Source: Zea mays
Taxonomy: Eukaryota; Streptophyta; Magnoliopsida; Poales; Poaceae
DNA length: 64,000 nucleotides
Reading direction: 5' to 3'
Assembly (NCBI RefSeq): GCF_902167145.1
Contig: NC_050097.1
Location: 168,112,923 to 168,176,922 of the forward strand
How positions within the stretch are numbered: position 1 is the first letter of the stretch; the number at the start of each line of letters is the position of its first letter. The translations under genes and the position numbers were made by a program. Shown one piece after another: positions 30,400-41,001 of this stretch. A model generated the notes under the pieces. That model ran no database searches, had not been told where the DNA came from, and saw nothing but the letters and a program-made list of their open reading frames with translations.

Positions 30400-33300
30400 G
30401 AGTGGACAACACCATAATTTTATTTCTCTTCAAGGTATGATCAAAGATCAGCTATGTCGCATCATTGTTGATAATGGTAGCTGCACAACAACATTGCTAG
30501 TCAAGAATTGGTGGACAAATCAGAATTAAAACCAAGGTATCATCCTAATCCATATAAGATGTAGTGGCTTAATGATTGTAAAATGTTGTTTGTTAGTCAT
30601 GTGGTAAATGTTCCTTTTTCTATTGGGTAGTACAACGATAATGTGGAATGTGATGTGCTTCCTATGCAAGCATGTCAGCTATTGCTAGGTAGGCCATGGT
30701 TATATGATCATGACGTCTAGATTTTTGAAAGAACCAACAAGTTGTCTTTCATGTACAAAGAAGAGCGAATCTCTTTGCTCCCTTTAACACCATAGGAAAT
30801 TTTGAAGAATTATCTAAAGAAGAAACAACAAGAGAGCGAGAACCACTTGAGAGTGACCCATAAAAATAGTAAGGGAGAGTTTCCAAAGCCAAATAAAAAT
30901 CCACAACCTCCAAAGTCCAAGAAACCAGGAAAAGAGGGGTTAGTAATGATGACTAAGAAAGGGGATCTAAAAGAATTGAGTGGACCTAATGTCATGTTCT
31001 TTGTGCTCCTGTACAAGGACACCCTTCTTTTTGCTAACAACCTACTCTCTACTTTGCCAAGTATAATATTTGATGTATTATAGGAATATGTGGATGTGAT
31101 TCTAGATGAAGTGCCACCAGGGTTACCACCTTAGAGAGGGATTGAACATCAAATAGACCTTGTGCACAGTGCTTCCCTCCCAAATCGTGATGCCTACCGC
31201 ACCAACCCAGAAGAAACAAGGACATTCAACGACAAGTGGAAGAGTTGATTCAAAAATAGTATGTACAAGTGAGCCTTTTCCCTTGTGCTATCCTTGTCCT
31301 TCTAGTTCCTAAGAACGATGGATCTTAGAGAATTTTTGTGGATTACTGAGCTATTAATAACATCACACTAAGGTATAGACATCCAATTCCTAGATTAGAT
31401 GATATGCTTGAAGAAATTGGTGGTGCTTTTATTTTCCCTAAAATTGACTTAAGAAGTGGCTACCATTAGATTCGTATGAAAAAGGGAGATTAATGCAAAA
31501 CATATTTTAAAACCAAATTTGGGTTGTATGAATGGTTGGTGATGCCCTTGGGGGTAATCAAATGCACCTATTACAATTATGGGATTAATGAATCATGTTC
31601 TTAGAGATTTCATTGGCAAGTTTATTGTTGTCTATTTTGATGACATACTAATTTACAGTAAGCCCCTTGATGAACATGTTAAACTTATTTGATATGTACT
31701 TATTGTCCTTTGAGAGCAAAACTTATATGATAACCTTGATAAGTGCACCTTCTTCACCAACAAGGTAGTTTTCCTTGCATTCGTTGCGTCAAGCTAAGGT
31801 GTGGAGGTAGATGAAGAAAAGATGAAGGCGGTATGAGATTGGACTCCCTGTGTTCTATCGACGGTTCGTGAAGGATTTCAGTATTGTTGTTGCTCCCATC
31901 AATGAGTTGACCAAAATAGAAGTACCTTTCAAATGGAGAGAAAAACAACATAAGGCATTTGAAGAATTTAAGATAAATTTAATAGCAACCCCAATTCTTG
32001 CACTTCTAGACTTCAGTGCTACATTTGAAATAAAATGTGATGCTAGTGGAATTTGGATTGGAGGCATGCTCATGCAAGAACGAAGACCAATTGCCAACTT
32101 TCAGTGAGAAGCTAAGTGGTCCAACTCTAAATCATTTAGTTTATGATAAAGAATTATATGATCTTATTTGGAGTTTAGAAACTTGGCAACACTATATTTT
32201 CCTAAGGAATCTTTGATACATTCAGATCATGAATCTTTAAAACATTTTAAAGGACAACTAAACTAAATAGAAGGCATGCAAAATGGTGTGAATTTATTGA
32301 ATTCTTTCCTTATAGTGTTAAATACAAGAAAAGAAAATATAATGTTGTAGTTGATGCATTGTCTCGATGTCATGCTTGGTTAACCTAACTTGATGCTAAA
32401 ATTCTTGAGTTAGAAAGTATCAAGAATCATATCTAACTGACTCATACTTTGTTGGGCCATATTCTATGTGTCTTGATGGCAGAGGATGGGTAAAATTTCA
32501 TGTTAATGGTGAGTTTTGTTTCAAGCTAACAAAGTTTGCATTTCAGACTGCTCTATTCGAATTTTACTTTTACGAGAAGCTCATGCAGGAGGACTCATGG
32601 GCCATTTTGTTGTCAAGAAGACAGAGCAAGTGCTTGCCAACTATTTTTTGGACAAATATGAGAAGGGATGTGGAGAGATATGTCCTTTGATGCGAATCAT
32701 GTCACAATGTTAAGTCTCATGTAAACCCTCATAGATTATATACTCCTATATCTATTTCTAGTGTGCCTTGAGAAGATATATCCATGGATTTTGTTCTCGG
32801 TTTATCTCAAACCAATCAGGGAAGGGATTAAATTTTTGTTGTGGTCGATCGATTTAGCAAAATGGCAAATTTTATTCCATGTCACAAAAGTGATGATGCT
32901 TTGCATATTGTTCAATTATTTTCAAAGAAGTTATTCGTCTACATGGAATACCACAAACAATTGTTTTCGACTATGACACTAATTTTTTGAGTTACTTTTG
33001 GATAACTTTGTAGGGAAAACATGGGACAAGTTTGTTGTTCTCTACAACGTGTCATCCAAAAATGGATGGATAGACTGAAGTTGTAAATCGGACATTATCA
33101 ATATTGCTACGAGCTGTTCTTAAGAAGAACTTGAAACTTTAGGAAGAAAGCATGCCATATGTCGAGTTTGCGTACAACAAAGCCTGACACTTGACTACTA
33201 TTTTTGTCTATTTGAAATTGTATATCATTTCAAACCCACCGCTCCCATAGACCTTTTGTCGTTGCCTATGCAGAAACGAGTAAACTTTGTAGAAAGAAAG

Positions 33301-33918
33301 CGAGCTGAGTTTGTTAGGAACCTTCATAAAAAAGCTCGAGCAAACATTTAGAAGATGACCCAGAAATATGAAAAGTGTGCCATAAAGGGTCGAAGAAAAA
33401 TATTGTTTGAACTAGGAGACTTGGTTTGGGTACATTTACGCAAATAAAAATTTCCTAAACAACGCAAGATCAACGATAATGCTTATGAACTTGATCTATT
33501 AAGTACTTATGGTGTGAGTTCTAGTTTTAATGTGGTCGACCTCTCTCCTTTCTTTGGATTGGAAGAGTCTGGAATGACTTCTTTTCAAAGGGGGATGATG
33601 ATATGACTATGCTAGCATCGACAACCTCTCCGACTACTCTAGTAATCTCACCAACCTATACAACAACCATAGCCCTTACTGGACCAATTACTCGTAGCCG
33701 AGCAAAAAAGATACAACAACATGTGCACACTCCACTTTATGAATTTCAATTAAACACTAATGATAACTTTATGGTATCTAAGTCATGTATGTTCATATTG
33801 TTTAGGTTCACTAAAGAGGAAGTGCATAATACATTAAGGGCGAATCAGAAAGAAGAATCTCATTTGAGTAAGTCCAACATTAGAGAAGTGTCCAAAAGAA
33901 ACAGTCGTATCTTTTGAC
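30400..33918 (+). pseudogene. Pol of the decayed plus-strand gypsy element
   Basis: Domain order is protease (IIVDNGSC region, 30460-30780), a Lys/Pro-rich linker (30802-31083), RT (31250-31790: [19 protein letters not shown] and [13 protein letters not shown] VYCCLF at the active site in a shifted frame), RNase H (31850-32360: FEIKCDASGIWIGGML, then VVVDALSR), and integrase (32500-33230: ILLLREAHAGGLMGHF, then CHPKMD-like and TEVVNRTL-like words). A C-terminal GDLVWVHLRK region and a basic tail GPITRSRAKKIQQHVH (33680) follow. There are dozens of stops and several frameshifts. The ending fits a plant chromovirus; I do not assign a family. Confidence 0.8.
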
Positions 33919-34740
33919 CCCCAAAAGCTATGAAGGTCCATAAGCACTTGTTGGAAAGTTCTTGAAGTCTAATTTCCAATGCTTCTAAGCCCGACTGAAT
34001 TGGATCGCCCAGTAAAGCGCTCGAGCAATTTTAGTGCTGTCTGATCAAAAGGTCAACAGATTGCTTGATGGCAAAGTTCCAGTATTAAACTATATCATTA
34101 TACGAAGTTTCATTACGCACACTAGACATAGTGGGAAAGCTTATCAAATTAGCTTTCCAACGCATCTAGCCCCGCATTATTTAGAGATTCTAGGTGGAGT
34201 TATTATCAAAATACTAAAGGTTGCTCAGAAGTCAAACAACCACGCGGGATCAGCTCGTGAGATCTTTCCGTAGAGGCCCCCTTCAGAGTAGCACATTAAA
34301 AATACTTTCTTTTTGTGTTTATACCTATCTAGGTGGGCTGTTACTAGTATAAATGCTCCCATATGTCTAAGATGTAAGGAGCGTTTTGGTAATTTGATAA
34401 TCCGAGAGATTTATGCAGCCAAGCTGCCGAGTGCTTACTCCAACACATGTTCTTCCTTGTTCTTCCTAGACTTATGAAGAGATTCCTCTGGGATACACTA
34501 GTTCATGGTTTGCGGGTTCTAGCACGACTGCCTTGCATTATGTGGATTAGCTCTGGTTGTGGTTCTGTGGTTGTTTGGAAATCGAGTCGAAGTCTACACA
34601 GTTTCGGTGTCTCTCTCCCTGTCGCTTGTTCGCATCTGACCTTGGATAGGTATAAAGCTAGTTACCCACTGATCTTCGGCAAATTTACCTTACTTTTCCA
34701 CTACATATATAGCCGAGTTATCTTGTCCATAGATTTATAG
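33919..34740 (+). other. 3' untranslated region and probable 3' LTR of the gypsy element
   Basis: Past the pol tail there is no reading frame. A plus-strand TATA-like GTATAAATGC lies at about 34349, followed by an AAGGAGCGTTTTGG region, as expected for an LTR promoter. The 5' partner LTR was not found in the window, so limits are uncertain. Confidence 0.4.
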
Positions 34741-34789
34741 CCATAAAGATCGGGCCACCCTAATACTGAATATAATTCGGTATGTATCA

Positions 34790-35240
34790 CCCCACCATTG
34801 TCCTCCACCTTCTTGTCACATGCCTCAACCACCCACCGAGATGAGAGGACTTCATGTGCCCATCCATGCTTCTCCACCTCACGCTCCTCACCGCCATCGA
34901 CCCACAGCTTGTAGCCCTCACCGCCACCTGCTTCGAGCTCGCCTGGCGCGTCAGCACGCTAGGACACGAAGCCCTCATTGTGCAGACACTGCTCGACCTT
35001 GTGGCTCTAGCGCTCACCTCTGGCTCTAGTGCCAGGCTAGTCCTCCGCCACCTATTTGTGCTCCACGACACGCTGTCGCTGCTTGAATACGATGATGCCT
35101 AGAGCATCTCTGACTTCAAGATACTCCTACTGCTCTACAACGATGATGGTGGAGGGGAAGCCTGGTTGTTGGGGGAGGTGGCGGTAGGTGGGGATGGTGG
35201 TGATGCGTAGGAGGGGGCGACGACGGGTAGGATAACGAGA
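34790..35240 (+). pseudogene. GC-rich host-gene-like fragment, unidentified
   Basis: The frame 34854-35102 (82 residues) reads as a plausible alpha-helical protein piece rich in Ala and Leu: LVALTATCFELAWRVSTLGH, then ALIVQTLLDLVALAL and LRHLFVLHDTLSLLEYDDA. The same frame reads past the stop as SISDFKILLLLYNDD. Its GC content is far above that of the surrounding degenerate retroelements. I cannot name the parent gene. It could be a fragment captured by a transposon or a decayed gene copy. No start context, splice sites or partner exons are visible. Confidence 0.4.
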
Positions 35241-35474
35241 GGAGTCAGTAGCCTGTGAGGGGATTGTGGTGGTGCCGTGATTGATTAGTGGGGGATTATC
35301 CAAATAAGCTAGGCTTTTGGATTTGAGAGAGGAAGAGAAATAAGAGATTTGGACTAATCGTGTCCCTTGGTTTCAAAGGTGAGATGGTTCTAGGTACATT
35401 TAGGAGAGGTAAAGACTGCGATACATAATTGTTTGAGTGGCTGTTGCAAAGTTTGAACTAATGCTTTATATAGG

Positions 35475-36153
35475 TGTTGTTACTTGATTTCAATTCCTCT
35501 AAAGGTATCGAAAATCAAGGCAACACAAGTTAGGTATAAAGACCTTCGTCCTCCTGGTTTAACACTTCTTCGAATCGTTAAAGCATGGGACGAATGTTTT
35601 CAGTGAGAAACATAATGAAATAATGTGAGAGTGATGAAGGGGAACTTCACATTTGACTCATTTCATATGCCTTGGTATTTTATTCCATCTTTCTTCATAA
35701 ATGAGTGTACAAGCACACCTTCGGCGCCTACACACACGATGACATGAAGGTTCTTCGTAGGCTAAACGAGACGAAGTGTGAGCCCTCAAAAAGGTGCTTT
35801 ATGCAGAGCACTATTCATCTATTTATAGGGAAGATGAACCGCTTTTGTACAAAATTACAATAGTGCCCCTTAAGACTTTACACTCATTGTTTACAAATGA
35901 TGTAGGGATATTGCCGTCTTTTCCCTTTCTTTCTTGATGTGCAAGTCTTGGACTTCTTTTCCTTCGTCAGCTTGCGCTCGAAGCCTTTCTCCATACCGCA
36001 TGTTGATAGCTTCGGCAAGGCAGCTTTTGGACGAAGCTTTTCTCCACACCGAAGCTGTTAGCTTCGTCCAACCTTTATTATTCACTTGAAACACACTTTG
36101 TTATACCAAAGTACATGTGTTTTGAGAACCTTCGGCAAGGCAGACCCCCAACA
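35475..36153 (-). mobile_element. Tat-type solo LTR C, 679 bp
   Basis: The plus strand starts TGTTGTTACTTG and ends CAGACCCCCAACA, so on the minus strand it starts TGTTGGGGGTCTGCC. A minus-strand TATA box (CTATTTATAGGG) lies at about 35818. Flanks are ATAGG on the left and ACAGG on the right, a 5-bp duplication with one mismatch. No internal retroelement sequence adjoins either end, so it is best read as a solo LTR left by recombination between two LTRs. It shares core words with the LTRs at 25857 and 54760. Confidence 0.65.
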
Positions 36154-36620
36154 ACAGGGTGTCGATTTAGATAGTTTTGGATGCCAATATATAGTGAATT
36201 CCAAACCACTATATAAATAGAGCATCTAGTATGGCCAATAGTCAGTGAACTATATGTGTACCAACTTATCAAATTGTTACACCAAATTGACCAGATTTTA
36301 TGTTGATGGGTCAATCTGCATCCACTTGCATACTTGGTGTACGGTGGGTGCAATTTACTTTTTTCTTTCTTTAGTGAAAAGTTCTAGACATTTGACAACA
36401 CTAGATTACCTCGATCGCCAGATTTCTGTAACGATGATACCTAAATAAATAATAGATGTATCCAAATAAATAATCGATTGGTTGAGGTCCTACTTGGATC
36501 TACGAGGCTTGATATAATTTCCAGTTTCCCCATATTTTAGGTACCTAAATTTTGAGATGATTTAAGATGACACTCTTGTATAATTTTGTGATTTGTTAGT
36601 TATTTCTGTATTATAGTATA
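36154..36620. other. Non-coding spacer, no gene seen
   Basis: Short low-complexity sequence between the solo LTR and the Stowaway-like MITE. A word AAATAAATAAT occurs twice (36441 and 36463). No ORF or repeat of note. Confidence 0.4.
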
Positions 36621-36790
36621 TACTCCCTCCGTTCCACAATATTGTTCGTTTTATGTCTTCATTTTTTGTGTCCATATTCAAATGGATGACAATAAATATA
36701 GACACATATATAAAACATATACATCAAATATTGTATGAATCCATTAACACCCTAAAACGAATACTATTTTCAAACTTTGGCAGTAATCAT
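36621..36790. mobile_element. Stowaway-like MITE, right end decayed
   Basis: The left end TACTCCCTCCGTTCC has the TA target followed by the CTCCCTCCG terminus typical of Stowaway MITEs. Inner arms TTGTTCGTTTTATG and CCTAAAACGAATACT are complementary as expected. The right terminal GGAGGGAGTA is not recognisable after about 36780, so the end is estimated. Confidence 0.6.
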
Positions 36791-37114
36791 ATATTTTAAA
36801 CAACTTTTGTCGGGTTTATGATTTTTTCTAACACGATTTTTATTTTTAGAACAAAAAAAAAATCTGTCTATAGAAACTATAATGAACGCAAATTACAATT
36901 TTAATACAAAATATATGAAACAATCATCACATGGAAAAAAACTATAAAATTTATGCACTTGAATCTTATAAAATCTCATTGCCTTGTACAATTGAGTGGA
37001 TGATTAGGGGTTTTGAAATATGGACATGGTATGGCTACCTATTTGAAATCAGCTATAGCTAGTCATTAGGTGAGACTAAAAGATAGCCTAAATTTGTGAG
37101 GATTATGCACCAAA

Positions 37115-37115
<1 letters not shown>

Positions 37116-37179
<64 letters not shown>
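37116..37179. repeat. (TA)n microsatellite at LINE 3' end
   Basis: About 32 uninterrupted TA units. It directly abuts the 3' end of the minus-strand LINE (sense reading TTTATCGAA then TATATA), where a poly(A) tail is usual. Confidence 0.95.
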
Positions 37180-37181
<2 letters not shown>

Positions 37182-39104
37182 GATAAAGGAAGCTTTATAT
37201 TAAAAATTACCAAGAGCGATACATCAAGAGGATACATAGTCTTGGTACACGAACTTCCGGCCTCTACCTAATGCACATAGCCAATCCTAAAAAAACACAA
37301 TAGCTTCCCCAAGCTAGCGACAGTCAATCCGAAGATTAGATCGCCACCCATGCACCTGGGAAAAAAAGACCATGGCCGTTCGCACCAAGAGTCACGAACC
37401 CTCCACAACCAACGGTCGCAACTCCTCTCGCTGAAGGATGGCCCAACTTGATAGCTTATGTGACGCCAAATGGATAACCTGCAAAGGAGAACACAAGAGT
37501 TTTTTCTCAAAAACTAAGTCATTTCTACAGATCCAGAGCACCCAACACAACACCGCCGCTCAAAGTAGAAGCATTGGTTTCAGCATACTATTAAAACCAT
37601 TAAGCCAATCCCCAAACATATGGTCCACATTTTGTGGTTGGTTGATTCCAGTGGCCATCAGAACCACACTCCAGACTGACTAGGCTAGCCGGCATTCGAA
37701 GAAGAGGTGTTGAATGGTCTCTTCCTTGTGACAACAGGCGCATGTTAAACTACCTTGCCAGTTTCGTTTAGCCAAATTATCTTTTGTGAGGATTACACCC
37801 TTTCACAAATACCATAGGAAAATTTTAAATTTCAGAGGGGGGCCTTTATCTTCCAAAGCTCTTTATTAACATTAGAGATATTACATACTGAGCATCAAGG
37901 AAGCGTAGTGTGATTTAACCGAGAATCTACCATTCGTGGAAAGGTTCCAGAAGAAGGTATCCTGATCATGGGACAACTCCACACCTTGTATACGTGACAA
38001 TAGGGAAAGCCAGTCGACCAAATTGGCTCCAAATAATTATCTCCGCCAGGAAAAGGTCGGAGGCAAATCGCTCAAGGCTTCTGATATTGAAATGAATTTG
38101 TTCCTCGCAATGTTATACAGGGCTGGATATTGGTCTTTTAAAGAGGACCCATCCAACCAGGCATCCTCCGAGAACCTCACTTGAGAGCCATCCTTTATGA
38201 GGAATGAGCCAAAACGGAGGAATGCTGGCTTTACTTTCATTAAGCCTGACCAGAAATGTGAGTCACCAAGTTTCCACTACACATGAGCCAAAGATTTTGA
38301 GCCAACATATTTATTACGGAGTAATTGTTGCCACAATCCATCTGAGGTGAGTAGCTTGTACAACCATTTGCTAAGAAGGGCAATATTCATCATATTTAGA
38401 TCTAAGATACCAAGGCCCTCTTGATCCTTAGGTTTACACAGAATGTTCCATTTAGCAAGTCTATATTTCCTTTTGTTTTCATTCCCTGCCAAAAGAATCT
38501 CGATCGAAAATAGTCTAACTTCTTAAGGACCCCTTTAGGTAGGGAGAAGAAGGACATCATATACATTGGTAGGCTACTAAGCACTGACTTAATCAAAGTC
38601 AGGTGTCCTCTGATAGACAAGTGCTTCCCTTTCCAACTGCTAAGTCTCTTCTCAAAGCGCTCTTCAACTTTAGCCCAGTCTCTATTTTTCAGCTTTCTGA
38701 AGTGGATTAGAATACCAAGGTAGTTGATGGGGAGGTTACCCAAAGAGTTCTGCATAAAGTTCTAACTTCTCTTGGGCAGCCCCAAAACAAAACACTTCAC
38801 TATTATGGAAGTTGATCTTTAGGCCTGAAGCTTGTTCAGATGCAAATAGAAGAAGTTTCATATTGCACGCTTTGTCCGGATCATGATCCATAAAAGAGTA
38901 TAGTATCATTTGCGTACTGGAGAATTGAGAGCCCGCCATCAACAAGGTGAGGGATCATTCCCTCAAACTGCTCATCTGTTTTGGCCCTACTAATGAACAC
39001 TTTTAGCATGTCTGCCATTATATTGAACAAGAGGGGAGATAAAGAATCCCCTTGCCGGAGTCCTTTTTTTGTTTGAAAGAAGTGTCTGACATCGTCATTA
39101 ACAT
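37180..39104 (-). mobile_element. 5'-truncated L1-type LINE (RT and zinc domain)
   Basis: On the minus strand, 39104 to 38881 reads HFFQTKKGLRQGDSLSPLLF, then LQYANDTILFYGS, the RT palm with YAND in place of YADD. Next come LASEQASGLKINFHNSE-like text (38870-38740), NYLGILIHFRKLKNRDW, KRKYRLAKWNILCKPKDQEG and the post-RT region (38755-38037). The zf-RVT domain is at about 37790-37690 (CACCHKEETIQHLFFEC). Overlapping frames show indels. The 5' half (ORF1, endonuclease and first RT blocks) is missing, as usual for target-primed insertion that stopped early. It is bounded by (TA)n on both sides. Confidence 0.85.
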
Positions 39105-39133
39105 TATATATATACATATACATATATATATAC

Positions 39134-39165
<32 letters not shown>
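39105..39165. repeat. (TA)n-rich tract at LINE 5' junction
   Basis: An interrupted TATATA/CATATA array of about 60 bp, directly at the truncated 5' end of the minus-strand LINE. Together with 37116-37179 it frames the element. Confidence 0.9.
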
Positions 39166-39219
39166 CTTGATAAAACCCTTCTGAACAAAGCAGGGTCAAT
39201 TTTAAAATTATGAATCCCA

Positions 39220-39405
39220 GAAACTCTTTTGGAATGGCTTTAGTTCATATAAGGGCTTGATCTCAACCCATATGGTTTGGAGGGGATTGAGTGAGTTTAA
39301 ACTCTTAGTAAGTTAAAATCTCTTCTAATTTCTTCAATCCCCTCTAACAACCCCTATGGAATGAGAATAATTGAATAGGGTCTAAATTTTGGAAAATTCT
39401 ACCAA
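39220..39405. repeat. MITE-like imperfect inverted repeat
   Basis: GGTTTGGAGGGGATTGAGTG (about 39268) and its approximate complement around TTCTTCAATCCCCTCTAACA (about 39335) can fold into a stem of about 40 bp. No clear target duplication is visible, so it is only a candidate MITE. Confidence 0.35.
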
Positions 39406-39499
39406 ATCACTTAACCATTCCATTTTGATCTTGTGGGAAGAGGACAGACGCAATGTCTACAGGACTCTGCTTAGGGTTCGGGTCACATCTCTGGAGTAG

Positions 39500-40792
39500 G
39501 TCCCACAGTTCATTGTTTTTTCAGAAGATGATGGCTTTATTGGTGACTCGTGGACAGTGCAGTGTGAGATCATCCAACAAACTTTGCTGGGGGGTCAGCC
39601 TCAAGATGAGGATCCGGTGCCAGTGGTCCCGGAGGATGGTCAACAGCTCCCTCTTGAGTTTTTTGGTTTGGGTCAACCTGTTCCGGCTGTGGGCTGGGAT
39701 TTTTATTTCCCGCCAGAAGACAATGTCCAAGCCCAGCCAACAGACAACATTCAAGGAGACTGGGACCAATGGATTGTTAATGATCCACCTGTACAGCAGC
39801 CTCATCTGGACCTGCCACCTGACGAGCAACAGGTCAGCAATCCGCATTCGGACCTGTCCTCGGATAGTTCTTCTGGTCACATTCATGGTGCCCTGCTGCA
39901 GAATGGGCAGATTCCTGATGATCTGGTGGTTGTGGGGCCGGTGCCCAACTTTAATGCCCCCGCCCCCTGCCTTGGGTGACATCCCTATGATTGGGCCCCA
40001 GGAGGTTGACGGCCCACCAATTCAGGGAGTTCTTCATGTGCCTGGGGATACTGTTATCCCTGATGCCCAGCCGGCGGAACCTAACGTTAATGGCCACAAC
40101 AACGTGATGTTGAACTTTATGTTTTCGCATGACTGGCAGCCGGACCCTGTTTTGCTGAGTCACTTGGAAAGGAAAAGGAATGCCCAGTTCTATAGGATCT
40201 GGGCTAACTATTTTGCCCCGGCTAGTAATTCGGTGACCTCGGTGCAGGTTCCCAAGAAATGGGCGCCCTTTTTCCTATCCAACTTGCTGCATGAAGATTC
40301 TTTTAGTTGGTCAAAATCTTTCTTGGCTTCAGATATTCCTTCTGCTCTGATGGAGCCAGAGTCTGAGACACATCCCTTTGTCATCCCCAGGAAGTGCCCT
40401 GATGGCAAGTTTCTTGATTCGGTCCTTTCTGAGGAATCTGCTGACGACGCTTCTGTTCCCTCAGACCCGACCTCCTCCCCACCAAAACATGTTGTTGTGG
40501 AATCTGACCTGAGGAGAAGCAAGAGTCTCCGTGATGCCCGGGCCGGGTTCAGACAGGGTTCCTGCCAGAAGAAGAACTGTTTGATGTGTCAACACAAGTT
40601 TGAGGGTCCCCCTCCCTATCAGCTAAGACTATCAGACGCTTAGGAGAGAGCTTTTGCAATCTGTCAGAAGAGGAGCTGGCTGACAAAGCTCTGAAGAAAA
40701 AGAAGAACCCACCTGGCTGTGTTGGCTCTAATAAGTCAGGGAGAAATGACAAGGGGGATAAGAAACAAGACTCTTCAGATGATGACAACTGA
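39500..40792 (+). pseudogene. LINE ORF1 (RNA-binding protein region)
   Basis: The frame around 39525-39979 is acidic and Pro/Gln-rich (SEDDGFIGDSWTVQCEII, then DLPPDEQQVSNPHSDL). A shift near 39975 leads to the frame ending 40643. That part has NAQFYRIWANYFAPAS and a Cys-containing segment GSCQKKNCLMCQHKFEG, and then a Lys-rich tail KALKKKKNPPGC ending at 40792. Plant L1 ORF1 proteins bind element RNA. No classical CCHC knuckle is intact, and the N-terminus is not resolved. Confidence 0.6.
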
Positions 40793-41001
40793 TCTGTTGA
40801 TGCTGCTTCGGGTGGGGTTATTTTGCAGGTCTCAATTTCGCCAGGCTTTTTGGCTGTCTCGGCCCTGACGTCTTTGTTTGCTTGTTGTGTTGAAGAACTC
40901 TGTGGTTTCTGGTAGTGCTATGTTCCGTTCTAACAGATACACTTTTGCCCTCCTAGTAATTGGGTTTGGGTTCCTTTTCATCAACGAACTTGATCCTTTC
41001 G

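Noticed and set aside
37116..39165. (TA)n tracts as a replication origin or matrix attachment site
   Set aside because: They are better explained by LINE insertion, as they sit exactly at its two ends.
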